NCBI GenBank assembly: GCA_945952045.1
Contig: CAMFHE010000010.1
Span: forward strand, 1 to 64,000
DNA length: 64,000 nucleotides
Direction: 5' to 3'
From: an uncultured Rhizobium sp.
GTDB taxonomy: Bacteria; Pseudomonadota; Alphaproteobacteria; Rhizobiales; Rhizobiaceae
Shown: positions 34,153-43,809 of the stretch, in pieces
Numbering within the stretch: the first letter of the stretch is position 1
Layout: every line of letters begins with the position of its first letter
The notes under the pieces: generated by a model
The model's input: the letters and a program-made list of their open reading frames with translations, nothing else
Databases searched by the model: none
Told to the model about the DNA's origin: nothing
Position numbers and translations under genes: made by a program

Positions 34153-35073
34153 ATGAGCGAACCCATCGACGCACAGCGCGAGGCAGAGATTTCCGAACTG
34201 ATGAAGGGCGCGGTCGATCTCCACGTCCATAGCGGCCCGTCATTGATGCCACGGATCGTCGATCACATCGAGGTGGTGGCGCAGGCGGCCGAGGCCGGCA
34301 TGGCGACCGTCCTGCTCAAGGACCACTATTACCCGACGATGCCGATCGCCCATCTGATCAACAAGCATTTCCCGAGCCCGGTGACGACGCTCGGCGCCGT
34401 CGTGCTCAACAATCCGCTCGGCGGGCTCAATCCAAGCGCTGTCGATTATGCGCTGAAGCAGGGGGCTCGTATCGTCTGGATGGCGACCGCGCATGCGCAG
34501 AACCATCTCGACCACGACAAGAAGGACGCCGATTTCAAGAACAAGTTCCCGGTCAACAGCAAGAAGACCGTGGCGCCGGTCGGCTGCCGGCTGGTGGACG
34601 ACAAGGGCGCGGTGCTGGACGAGGTGAAGCTGATCCTCGATCTGGTGGCGCAGGCCGATGCCGCCGTCTCCGGCGGCCATCACCATATCGACGAGCTCTG
34701 GCCGTTCTACGAGGAAGCGAAGGCGCGCGGCGTCAAGCGCATGTTCCTCAACCACCCGACCTATGTGAATGACGGTTCCTTCGAGAACGTGGCGCAACTG
34801 GCGCGCATGGGCGTCAAGATCGAGCATTCGATCTGCATGTTCATCCCCTCGACCTTCTATCTCTTCGACCACGAGCACCTCAAGAAGGTCATCACCGCCG
34901 CCGGCGTCGACAACACCTTCTTCGGCTCCGATCTCGGGCAGAAGAACAATCCGACACCCGTCGAGGGCTTCCGGCAGATGATCAACCTGTTGCTCGATCT
35001 CGGCTACGACAAGGCGGACATCCGCAAGATGGTCGCCACCAATGCTGCCGATTTCATCGGGGATGCGGCATGA
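34153..35073 (+). CDS. DUF6282 family metal-dependent hydrolase-like protein
   Basis: 306 residues. VDLHVHSGPS places H24 and H26 as the HxH metal pair of the amidohydrolase/PHP-like barrel; further candidate ligands are His in AVSGGHHHIDE, LNHPTYV and the Asp in FFGSDLGQ. Family members are annotated DUF6282 and have no firmly known reaction that I can state. The gene has an AGGAGGAG site and ends overlapping the aldolase start (ATGA), so it is co-translated. Likely role: hydrolysis of a ring amide, lactam or similar bond after the flavoprotein step. Confidence 0.8.
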   Translation: MSEPIDAQREAEISELMKGAVDLHVHSGPSLMPRIVDHIEVVAQAAEAGMATVLLKDHYYPTMPIAHLINKHFPSPVTTLGAVVLNNPLGGLNPSAVDYALKQGARIVWMATAHAQNHLDHDKKDADFKNKFPVNSKKTVAPVGCRLVDDKGAVLDEVKLILDLVAQADAAVSGGHHHIDELWPFYEEAKARGVKRMFLNHPTYVNDGSFENVAQLARMGVKIEHSICMFIPSTFYLFDHEHLKKVITAAGVDNTFFGSDLGQKNNPTPVEGFRQMINLLLDLGYDKADIRKMVATNAADFIGDAA

Positions 35074-35831
35074 GTGAGCCCGGTTTCGCGGCGCGGGTGC
35101 GGGCGGGAGATGTTCTCATCGGGACGTTTCTCAAGACGCCTGCCTTCCATTCGGTGGAAATCCTGTCGCGCGCCGGCCTCGATTTTGCGGTGGCCGATAG
35201 TGAGCACGCGCCGGTGACGGTGACGGATATTGACCGCATGGTCGCCTGCGCCGGCGGCTGGCCGCTGCTGGTGCGCGTGGCGCGCAACGAGCCTTCTGCG
35301 ATTGCATCGGTGCTGGATATCGGCGCGCGCGGTGTCGTCGTGCCGCATGTGCGCCGGCCGGAGGATGCGCTGGCCGTGCTCGATGCCGCCGATTTCCGCC
35401 GGGGCCAGCGGGGCTTTTCGCCCTCGGTGCGAGCCGGCGGTTACGGCACGGAGGTTCCGGCCCTCTATCGGGAGCGGGCGGATGCAGAGCGGCTGGTGGT
35501 CGTGCAGATCGAGGATGCCGAGGCGGTGGAGCGCATCGATGCCATCGCGGCCATCGACGGGATCGATGTGCTGTTCATCGGCCCGGCCGATCTGGCGCTG
35601 TCGATCGGCTGCGCGCCGGACGATCCACGCCTGGCGCGGGCCATCGAAACCGTGGCCGAGGCCGGACGCCGGCATGGACGCACGGTCGGCATCTTCGTCG
35701 GCGCGCCGGAGGCCATCGCCGCCTATCGGCGGCAGGGGATCAGTTTCTTCATCTGCGGCTCGGACCAGAGCTTTCTCCTTGCTGAAGCGCGGCGGGTGAA
35801 GCGTGTGGCGGAAGCCGTTTCACCTGAATAA
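35070..35831 (+). CDS. HpcH/HpaI family class II aldolase
   Basis: 253 residues. FAVADSEHAPV, LVRVARNEPSAI (catalytic Arg), VVQIEDAEAVERI (metal-binding Glu) and FIGPADLALSIG (metal-binding Asp) are the family blocks. Such enzymes cleave 4-hydroxy-2-oxo acids retro-aldol fashion into pyruvate and an aldehyde; HpaI itself gives succinate semialdehyde. The next dehydrogenase in the operon is of the succinate-semialdehyde type, matching that chemistry. Start overlaps the preceding stop by 4 bp. Confidence 0.9.
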   Translation: MSEPGFAARVRAGDVLIGTFLKTPAFHSVEILSRAGLDFAVADSEHAPVTVTDIDRMVACAGGWPLLVRVARNEPSAIASVLDIGARGVVVPHVRRPEDALAVLDAADFRRGQRGFSPSVRAGGYGTEVPALYRERADAERLVVVQIEDAEAVERIDAIAAIDGIDVLFIGPADLALSIGCAPDDPRLARAIETVAEAGRRHGRTVGIFVGAPEAIAAYRRQGISFFICGSDQSFLLAEARRVKRVAEAVSPE

Positions 35832-35842
35832 CGGAGGCAGGC

Positions 35843-36175
35843 ATGAGCATTCACAAGGTCGATTGGGACGCGATGGACTGGACGCCGGTGCGGCCGGGCA
35901 TCGAGCGCAAGGCATTTTCGGGCGCCGGCGCGACGCTTGCGCTGCATCGGCTCTGGCCCGGCCATGAGACGCGGCCGCATTCGCATCCGCATGAGCAGAT
36001 CGTCTACATCATCTCCGGTCTCGTCGATTTCCACATCGGCGACGAGGTGGTGCGGCTGGGGGCCGGCGGCGTCGCCCAGATACCCGGCGGCGTCACCCAT
36101 TATGTCGAGGTGGTCGGCGACGAGCCGGCCTTCAACCTCGACGTCTTCACCCCAGCCCGCCCCGAATACGCATAA
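35843..36175 (+). CDS. Small single-domain cupin
   Basis: 110 residues, one beta-barrel cupin. Motif 1 is RPHSHPHEQIVYIISGLVDF with a His-x-His pair and Glu, motif 2 is GGVAQIPGGVTHYVEV with the last His, so a metal site is complete. Small cupins in catabolic operons may be isomerases, decarboxylases or dioxygenases, or may bind an intermediate; nothing here picks one. It sits 11 bp after the aldolase with a GGAGGC site. Confidence 0.85.
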   Translation: MSIHKVDWDAMDWTPVRPGIERKAFSGAGATLALHRLWPGHETRPHSHPHEQIVYIISGLVDFHIGDEVVRLGAGGVAQIPGGVTHYVEVVGDEPAFNLDVFTPARPEYA

Positions 36176-36187
36176 CGAGGACACGAC

Positions 36188-37615
36188 ATGACGGCTTCCC
36201 TGTTCATCGACGGCGCTTGGAGCGCCGGCAGCGGCACGCGCCGCGGCAAGATCGTCAACCCGGCGACGGGCCAGCAGATCAGCGAGGTCGCGTTTGCCGA
36301 AGCGGCCGATCTCGACCGGGCGCTTGCCGCCGCCGAGCGCAGCTTTGCCGGCTGGCGCCGGACAACGGCCTATGAGCGCTATCAGATCCTGACCCGAGCC
36401 GCCGGGCTGGTGCGCGAGCGCGCCGAAACCATCGCGACGGCGATTACCCGCGAGCAGGGCAAGCCGCTGGCCGAGGCGCGCATGGAAGCGGGCGCCACGG
36501 CGGATTTCATCGACTGGTATGCGCAGGAGGCCCGCCGCGCCTATGGCCGGGTCATTCCCTCGCGCATATCAGGCGCGCGGCAGATGACCATTGCCGAGCC
36601 GGTCGGCCCCGTCGCCGCCTTCAGCCCGTGGAATTTCCCCTGCGGGCAGCTGGTGCGCAAGATCGCGGCAGCGCTTGCCGCCGGCTGCACGATCATCGCC
36701 AAGGCGCCGGAGGAAACGCCGAGCTGCGCCATCGAACTGGTCAAATGTTTCGAGGAAGCGGGCGTGCCGGCCGGCGTCGTCAATCTCGTCTTCGGCGTGC
36801 CGGCCGAGATCTCCGGCCATCTCATCCCCTCGCCGGTCATCCGCAAGATTTCCTTCACAGGCTCGGTCGCGGTCGGGCGGCAGTTGGCGGCGCTGGCCGG
36901 GCAGCATCTCAAGCGCACGACGCTGGAGCTTGGCGGCCATGCGCCGTTCATCGTCTGCGGCGATGTCGACGTGGCGGCGGTGTCTGCCCTCGGCGCCGGA
37001 ACGAAATTCCGCAATGCCGGCCAGATCTGCACCTCGCCGACGCGCTATCTCGTCGATGACGCCGTCCATGACGACTTCCTAGCGCGTTTCGCCGCGATTG
37101 CCGAGGGGCTCAGTGTCGGCGACGGCGCTGCGGCGGGCACGCAGATGGGTCCGCTCGCCCATTCCAGGCGTGTCGATGCCATTGACGGGCTGGTGCAGGA
37201 TGCGGTGGAAAAGGGCGCGCGGCTCGTCACCGGCGGCCGGCGCATCGGCAACCAGGGTTATTTCTATGCGCCCACGGTGCTGGCCGATGTGCCGCTTGCC
37301 GCGCGGGTGATGAACGAGGAGCCCTTCGGCCCGGTCGCCGTCGTCAACCGGTTCGACGGCCTCGATGCGGCGCTTTCGGAAGCCAATCGGTTGCCGGTCG
37401 GGCTCGGCGCCTATGCCTTCACGCGCTCCAGCGCCAATGCGGCCCGGCTGGTCGATGAAATCGAGTCCGGCATGGTCTCGGTCAATCACTTTGGCCTTGC
37501 CGCATCGGAAACGCCGTTCGGCGGCGTCAAGGACAGCGGCCATGGCAGCGAAGGCGGCAGCGAGGGGCTCGAAGCCTATCTGGCGCATAAATTCGTCAGC
37601 CAGATCGGCGCCTGA
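36188..37615 (+). CDS. Succinate-semialdehyde-type aldehyde dehydrogenase
   Basis: 475 residues, ALDH superfamily, GabD-like. It contains FSPWNFPCGQL, the base Glu247 (LELGGHAPF) and nucleophile Cys281 (NAGQICTSPTRYLV), then NEEPFGPVAVV and the C-terminal SVNHFGLAASETPFGGVKDSG pattern usual in SSADH. It should oxidise succinate semialdehyde, or a close semialdehyde, to the dicarboxylate entering the TCA cycle. Located 12 bp after the cupin gene in the same operon as an HpaI aldolase that can release this aldehyde. Confidence 0.9.
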   Translation: MTASLFIDGAWSAGSGTRRGKIVNPATGQQISEVAFAEAADLDRALAAAERSFAGWRRTTAYERYQILTRAAGLVRERAETIATAITREQGKPLAEARMEAGATADFIDWYAQEARRAYGRVIPSRISGARQMTIAEPVGPVAAFSPWNFPCGQLVRKIAAALAAGCTIIAKAPEETPSCAIELVKCFEEAGVPAGVVNLVFGVPAEISGHLIPSPVIRKISFTGSVAVGRQLAALAGQHLKRTTLELGGHAPFIVCGDVDVAAVSALGAGTKFRNAGQICTSPTRYLVDDAVHDDFLARFAAIAEGLSVGDGAAAGTQMGPLAHSRRVDAIDGLVQDAVEKGARLVTGGRRIGNQGYFYAPTVLADVPLAARVMNEEPFGPVAVVNRFDGLDAALSEANRLPVGLGAYAFTRSSANAARLVDEIESGMVSVNHFGLAASETPFGGVKDSGHGSEGGSEGLEAYLAHKFVSQIGA

Positions 37616-37640
37616 CAAACGGGCGGGACAGGGGGAGGCC

Positions 37641-37967
37641 ATGGAATATCAGTACCTCGTCTCTCCACTCGCCCCCGTTCACCATCTTGCCAAGGCCAAT
37701 GATACCGAATTCCTGGCGTGTATCACCGCTGCCACCGGCTGCGTCATCGACCGTTCCGCGCTGACGATCGATCTCATTGTCGCGGGGTGGGAGCATCGGT
37801 TCGCTTTCGAAAGCGCGGCGGAGTTCGAGGCGGCGCTTGCAGCCGTCCGGCGGGCCGGGGTGACGGTCGCCGGCCATTGGGCGGTGGTCGGAAGCGCCTG
37901 GGCGACGGTGCTCGCCTGCCTTGCCGTCATCCTGGCCTTCGGGCTTTTGCGAGGAATGTTTCCATGA
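37641..37967 (+). CDS. Small protein with C-terminal membrane anchor
   Basis: 108 residues starting MEYQYLVSPLAPVHHLA. The first ~80 residues are soluble; residues ~83-105 (WATVLACLAVILAFGLLRGMF) make one transmembrane helix at the very end. The reading frame is supported by a GGGGGAGG ribosome-binding site and by the 4-bp ATGA overlap with the next gene. No family recognised. As a tail-anchored protein inside a catabolic operon it might tether an enzyme or assist the importer, but there is no direct evidence. Confidence 0.75.
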   Translation: MEYQYLVSPLAPVHHLAKANDTEFLACITAATGCVIDRSALTIDLIVAGWEHRFAFESAAEFEAALAAVRRAGVTVAGHWAVVGSAWATVLACLAVILAFGLLRGMFP

Positions 37968-38344
37968 CGCGTGTCTCCATCCATATCCCGGGCTTCCGGC
38001 ACAAGAACCCCATTCCCAATGCCGCGCGTATCGGCAATCTGCTGATGTCGGGCATCATCAACGGTGTTGATCCGGCAACGGGCGAGGTCGCCGAGGGGCT
38101 GGAGGCGCAATGCCGCTTCATGTTCGCGCACCTGCGCAGCATCATCGAAGCGGCGGGCGGGACGACAGACGACGTCCTGAAGATCACCGTCTGGATGCGC
38201 GACCGCTCCCGCCGGGAAGCGCTGAACCGCGAATGGCTGGCGATGTTTCCCGATGCGGCCGCGAGGCCCGCCCGCCACAGCCTTCAAGCCGAGCTTGAAG
38301 GGCGGCTCGAAATCCAGTGCGACTTCGTCGCCGTGCTTTCTTAA
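37964..38344 (+). CDS. RidA family protein
   Basis: 126 residues of the YjgF/RidA fold, with IGNLLMSGIINGVDPATGEV and the C-terminal RPARHSLQAELEGRLEIQCDFVAV, which holds the Arg characteristic of the imine-binding site; the family Glu position is occupied within EIQCDF. It probably deals with an imine or enamine intermediate, or performs a ring-opening deamination as RutC does in pyrimidine degradation. That parallel, together with the DHOD-like first gene, hints at a nitrogen-containing ring substrate. Confidence 0.87.
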   Translation: MTRVSIHIPGFRHKNPIPNAARIGNLLMSGIINGVDPATGEVAEGLEAQCRFMFAHLRSIIEAAGGTTDDVLKITVWMRDRSRREALNREWLAMFPDAAARPARHSLQAELEGRLEIQCDFVAVLS

Positions 38345-38358
38345 CGTGGAACCCATTC

Positions 38359-39237
38359 ATGAGCGATTATTTTCCTTTCGATCCCGCGCCGCGCGCACCT
38401 GCCTTTTCCGTACCGGCCGGAGCGACGGACAGCCAGTTCCATGTTTTCGGGCCGCCGGAAACCTATCCCGTGCGGCCGGGCGCCGCCTACCAGATGCCGC
38501 AGGCGACGATATCGGAGGCGCTGCACATGCATGCCGCCCTCGGCATCGAACGCGGCGTCATCGTGCAGGCGACGACATACGGCACGGATAACAGTGCCCT
38601 TCTCGATGCGCTTGCTATCGCCGGCCCGAACTATCGCGGCTGCACCATCGGCGCATCGCTGAACGAGCTCGACGACCGCACCATCGCCCGGCTGGATGCC
38701 GCCGGCGTACGCGGCGCGCGCTTCAATTTTCTCGGATCGGTGAACCTGCTGCCCGATGAGGCCGCTTTCGCCCGCGCCGTCGCGCGGGCCGCGGAACTCG
38801 GCTGGTACATCAAGATCCAGCCGAGGCAGGCCGGCATTCTCGACAGCGCCGCGCTTTACGAAAATCTGGCGCTGCCGGTCGTCATCGACCATATGGGTCG
38901 GCCGGATAGCCGCGAGGGCGTTGATGGCCCAACGGTGGCCAAGGTCTGTGAATTTTTGCGCCGGGGCAATGTCTGGGTGTTGCTTTCCAACGGCCACAAG
39001 ATCTCGGCGGAAGGTCCGCCCTGGGCCGATGCCACGGCAATCGCCCGCGCCTATATCCGGACGGCGCCCGACCGGGTGCTCTGGGCGAGCGACTGGCCGC
39101 ATCCTTTGTCGAAGACGCCGCCGCCCAATGACGGCGATCTCCTCGACCTCTTGTACCGCACCTGCGAGGGCGACGAGGCCTTGCTGCGGGCCATCCTGCG
39201 CGATAATCCCGCTGCCCTTTTCGGCTTCGATGCCTGA
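38359..39237 (+). CDS. LigI-like amidohydrolase/lactonase with altered HxH motif
   Basis: 292 residues of the amidohydrolase-2 family (2-pyrone-4,6-dicarboxylate lactonase LigI, sulfomuconolactonase, galactarolactone isomerase). Blocks seen: the N-terminal strand DSQFHVFGPPETYP, VIDHMGRPD and the C-terminal ASDWPHP with the catalytic Asp. The usual His-x-His of the first strand reads Gln26-Phe-His28, so the first His is missing; LigI-type enzymes work without metal, so it may still be active. It would hydrolyse a lactone-like or cyclic intermediate. Last gene of the operon; tail to tail with IclR. Confidence 0.85.
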   Translation: MSDYFPFDPAPRAPAFSVPAGATDSQFHVFGPPETYPVRPGAAYQMPQATISEALHMHAALGIERGVIVQATTYGTDNSALLDALAIAGPNYRGCTIGASLNELDDRTIARLDAAGVRGARFNFLGSVNLLPDEAAFARAVARAAELGWYIKIQPRQAGILDSAALYENLALPVVIDHMGRPDSREGVDGPTVAKVCEFLRRGNVWVLLSNGHKISAEGPPWADATAIARAYIRTAPDRVLWASDWPHPLSKTPPPNDGDLLDLLYRTCEGDEALLRAILRDNPAALFGFDA

Positions 39238-39248
39238 ACAATGACCCG

Positions 39249-40043
39249 TCAGCGACTGCTGACGGTCATCTTGTCGAAGCCGAGGTTCCAGGAAATCCGC
39301 AAGCTCGCCTTTAGCAGCGCCTGCACCTGGGGCACATCCGGCACGGCCTTGATGTTCTGGATCGAGCCGACGATGGCGATGGTGCCGGCAAGGTCGCCGG
39401 TGCCGTCGAGAACGGGTGCGGCGATGGCATTGATGCCAAAAGTTTCCTCATTGGCGGCGGTGATATAGCCCTGCCGGCGGGCGCGCTCGATATCGGCCTC
39501 CAGTGCTGCGGGTTCGGTCAGCGTCTGGTCGGTCATGGCGAGCAGCGGCTTGCGCAGGATCTGCTGCAGCAGCGGCTTGCGGCTGAAGGCGAGCGCGATC
39601 TTGCCCTGCGCCGTGCCGTGCAGGATGAGTTCGCTACCCTGCCGCACGCCGATTTCAAGGTTCGATTTGCCGAACACCGTCTTCATCACCACCAGGCTGC
39701 TGCCGCGCAGCGCCGAGACCACGACAGTCTCGCCAATCTCGTCGCGCAGTGCCGAGATCGCCTCGATCGAGGCGGAAAGCAGCTCGATGCGCGAAGCGGC
39801 GACCTGCCCGATGAGATAGGAGCGCATGCCGAGCTTGTAGCGGGAGGAGACCGGATTCTGGTCGATATAGCCCCGTTCCGCGAGCGTCTGCAGATGCCGG
39901 AAGACCGTGCCCTTCGTCGTGCCCAATAGCACGGCGAGTTCGCTGACGCCGATCTCGTCTGGCGCCGCCGCCACGGCTTCCAGCACGTCGAACGCCATCT
40001 GCACGGATTTCACGCCTCCGTCCGGGCGTCCTTTTTCATTCAT
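39249..40043 (-). CDS. IclR family regulator of the 33-46 kb catabolic genes
   Basis: 264 residues from the ATG preceded by GAGGAA 7 nt upstream (MNEKGRPDGG); upstream in-frame ATGs lack a ribosome-binding site. The winged HTH covers about 12-75 (VKSVQMAFDVLEAVAAAPDE, TTKGTVFRHLQTLAERGYID), the effector domain follows with LILHGTAQGKIALAF and GINAIAAPVLDGTGDLAGTI. It lies between the two plus-strand operons and is divergent from the aminotransferase/importer operon. Both operons carry matching 17-bp tandem repeats, which are the likely target of this protein. Confidence 0.9.
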   Translation of the reverse strand: MNEKGRPDGGVKSVQMAFDVLEAVAAAPDEIGVSELAVLLGTTKGTVFRHLQTLAERGYIDQNPVSSRYKLGMRSYLIGQVAASRIELLSASIEAISALRDEIGETVVVSALRGSSLVVMKTVFGKSNLEIGVRQGSELILHGTAQGKIALAFSRKPLLQQILRKPLLAMTDQTLTEPAALEADIERARRQGYITAANEETFGINAIAAPVLDGTGDLAGTIAIVGSIQNIKAVPDVPQVQALLKASLRISWNLGFDKMTVSSR

Positions 40044-40159
40044 CGCGTGTTTCCTCGTCCGTTCATCCCGTTCCGCCTGCATCCGCTCAGCCAAGAGCTA
40101 GCGCTCTCGCGGCCGGCACACAAGATAGCATGCGTCATTTGCTCCTTATACAAAATTTG

Positions 40160-40196
40160 TCTTGTAATGCGAAACGCTATTTTGTAATAAGAAACG
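40160..40196. promoter_or_regulatory. Tandem 17-bp operator repeats, copy pair 2
   Basis: TCTTGTAATGCGAAACG (40160-40176) and TTTTGTAATAAGAAACG (40180-40196), direct repeats starting 20 bp apart, between the IclR gene and the aminotransferase gene. The pitch (two helical turns) equals that of pair 1 at 33037-33073. It ends 19 bp before the chosen aminotransferase start, so a bound regulator would cover the promoter/leader. Confidence 0.65.
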
Positions 40197-40215
40197 AATG
40201 ACGCGAGAGACCCCT

Positions 40216-41585
40216 ATGAATCAGATTATTCCAAATTCCGCTTCGGGACGCGATATCAAATTCCACGCCCATCCCCAGACGAACTTTCGCCTGCATGAGC
40301 AGATTGGCCCGGCCATCGTTCAATCGGGTGACGGCGTTCGCATAAGCGATACGGACGGAAACGAACTGATCGATGGCATGGCCGGCCTGTGGTGCGCCTC
40401 CCTCGGTTATTCCGAGAGCCGGCTGGTCGAAGTCGCCCATGCGCAGATGCTGAAGCTGCCCTATATCCAGACCTTCGCCCACCGCACCAGCGAGCCGGTG
40501 ATCGACCTGGCCGAGGCGCTGATCGCGCGCGCGCCCACGCCGATGTCCAAGGTCATGTTCCAGGCCTCGGGCTCGGAAGCGGTCGATACGGCGATCAAGC
40601 TGTCCTGGTTCTATCATGCGGCCATCGGCAAGCCGGAGAAGCGCAAGATCATCGGCCGCCAGCGCGCCTATCACGGTACGACCATCGCTTCGGCCAGCCT
40701 GACCGGCCTGCCGAACATGCATAATGGCTGGGGCCTGCCGCTGCCGGGCTTCCTGCATGTCTCCTGCCCCGATACCTATCGCGGCATGGCGCCCGGCGAG
40801 ACGGAGGAGGCGTATTCCGCCCGCCTTGGCCAGGAGCTGGAGGCCCTGATCCTGCGCGAGGGGCCGGAGACGATTTCCGCCTTCTTCGCCGAGCCGGTCA
40901 TGGGCACCGGCGGAGTCGTGGTGCCGCCGCGCGGCTATTTCGATCATGTGCAGCGCATTTTGCGCCAATACGAGATCCTGTTCGTCGCCGATGAGGTGAT
41001 CTGCGGTTTCGGGCGCACCGGCGCCTATTGGGGCTCGCTGCTCTACGGGCTGGAGCCGGATATGCTGACCTGCGCCAAGGGCCTGTCCTCCGCTTACTTC
41101 CCGATTTCCGCCCTGATGATCAACGACCGCGTCTATCAGGCAGTCGCCGACCAGACGGCGCAGCTCGGCGGCTTCGGCCATGGTTATACCTATGGCGGCC
41201 ATCCGGTCGGCGCGGCGGTGGCCAACGAGACGCTGAAAATCTATGACGAGATCGATATTTGCGGGCAGGTGCGCGCCAAAGCTCCTATCCTTCAGGACGG
41301 ACTTCGCGCGCTCGCCGACTATCCCATTGTCGGCGATGTGCGCGGCGTCGGCCTGATGGCGGCGGTGGAATTCGTCGAGGACAAGGCGGAGAAGCGGCCT
41401 TTCGCTCCGACGGCAGGCGTGGCGGCGCGGGTTTCCGATGCGGTGCGGGCGCGCGGCGTGCTGCTGCGGGCTTTGGGATCGACGCTGGTGTTTTCGCCGC
41501 CGCTGATTGCCGCGCCCGGTGATATCGAAGTGATCGTCGCCGCTGTGAAGGGCGGCATCGAAGAGGTGCAGGGGCAACTCGGCCG

Positions 41586-41589
<4 letters not shown>
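40216..41589 (+). CDS. Class III (omega-type) PLP aminotransferase
   Basis: 457 residues. Fold-type I features: FQASGSEAVDTAIKLS (cofactor phosphate), GRQRAYHGTTIASASLTGL, the Asp in FVADEVICGFGRTG and the Schiff-base Lys288 in LTCAKGLSSAYFP. This is the omega-amino acid:pyruvate or putrescine-type aminotransferase group, converting a primary amine to an aldehyde or keto acid. An ATG six codons upstream overlaps the tandem repeats, so I use the inner ATG. It overlaps the ATPase gene by 4 bp, tying it to a polyamine-type importer. Confidence 0.9.
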
Positions 41590-42683
<1,094 letters not shown>

Positions 42684-42714
42684 CGCATGACTTCAAACAA
42701 AAAGGGGAATCGAC

Positions 42715-43749
42715 ATGTTCAAGAAAACGATTTTTGCCGTGCTGATGGCCAGCGTCGTGCCGCTGGCGCAGGCTGAGGCCCGCGACCTGGTGATCGTCTC
42801 GAACGGCGGCACGTTCCAGGAAGCGCAGCATAACGCGCTTTTCGTGCCCTATCAGGAAAAGAGCGGCAAGAAGGTGACCGAGGATACCTGGGAAAACGGC
42901 ATCGGCGTCCTGCGCACCAAGGTTGAAAGCGGCGACAGCGGCTGGGATATCGTCAACGCCGAAAGCGAGGAATTGCAGATCGCCTGCGAGGAAGGGCTGG
43001 TGCTGCCGCTCGACTTCGACCGCCTCGGCGGCAAGGACAATTACGTGCCCGGCGCGGTCAGCGAATGCGGGGTCGGCGCCGCGATCTACAATCATGTTCT
43101 TGCCTATGACAAATCCCGTATCCAAACCGCGCCGAGCTGGGTGGATTTCTTCGACCTGAAAAAATATCCGGGCAAGCGCGCCATGCGCAATTCGCCCAAG
43201 ACAAGCCTCGAATTCGCGCTGATGGCCGATGGCGTCAAGCCTGCCGAGGTCTACTCCGTGCTGGCGACGTCCGAGGGCGTCAACCGCGCCTTCGCCAAAC
43301 TCGATACGATCAAGGCCTCGCTTGTTTTCTGGTCCTCCGGCGGGCAGCCGATGCAATTGCTGTCCTCGGGCGAAGTCGTCATGACAACCTCGTTCAACGG
43401 GCGCGTCACCAATGCGATCAACAAGGAAAACAAGCCCTTCGGCATCGTCTGGGACCAGTCCTTGCAGACCGTCGACAGCTGGGTGATCCTCAAGACATCG
43501 CCAAATGTCGATGCCGCCTATGATCTCCTGAAATTCGCCGGCGATGCCGAGCCGCAGAGCCGCCTGCCGGAGGTGCAGCCGATCGGGATCACCTCGGTCA
43601 AGGCGCTCGATCTCGTCGATCCCAAGCTGCGCGCCGACCTGCCAACCGCGCCGGAAAATGCCGCCAATGTCCTGAAGATCAACGATGCCTTCTGGATCGA
43701 CAACATCGACACCTTGACCGCCCGTTGGGCGGAATGGTCGGCCAAGTAA
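42715..43749 (+). CDS. PotD-like periplasmic substrate-binding protein
   Basis: 344 residues with signal peptide MFKKTIFAVLMASVVPLAQA, then RDLVIVSNGGTFQEAQHNALF, the typical start of PotD/PotF-like binding proteins. The ligand region includes SSGGQPMQLLSSGEVVMTTSFNGRV, similar in place to the SGSQSEQLLSSGEASMAMVW segment of the binding protein at 20355-21365, so the two systems are paralogous but diverged. It follows the ATPase by 31 bp with an AAAGGGG site. Specificity unknown. Confidence 0.92.
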   Translation: MFKKTIFAVLMASVVPLAQAEARDLVIVSNGGTFQEAQHNALFVPYQEKSGKKVTEDTWENGIGVLRTKVESGDSGWDIVNAESEELQIACEEGLVLPLDFDRLGGKDNYVPGAVSECGVGAAIYNHVLAYDKSRIQTAPSWVDFFDLKKYPGKRAMRNSPKTSLEFALMADGVKPAEVYSVLATSEGVNRAFAKLDTIKASLVFWSSGGQPMQLLSSGEVVMTTSFNGRVTNAINKENKPFGIVWDQSLQTVDSWVILKTSPNVDAAYDLLKFAGDAEPQSRLPEVQPIGITSVKALDLVDPKLRADLPTAPENAANVLKINDAFWIDNIDTLTARWAEWSAK

Positions 43750-43809
43750 GCAACAAGGAGCCCGCGTGTCCAACGCATGTGGGCTTCACGCACCGACAGG
43801 GAGACCGAT

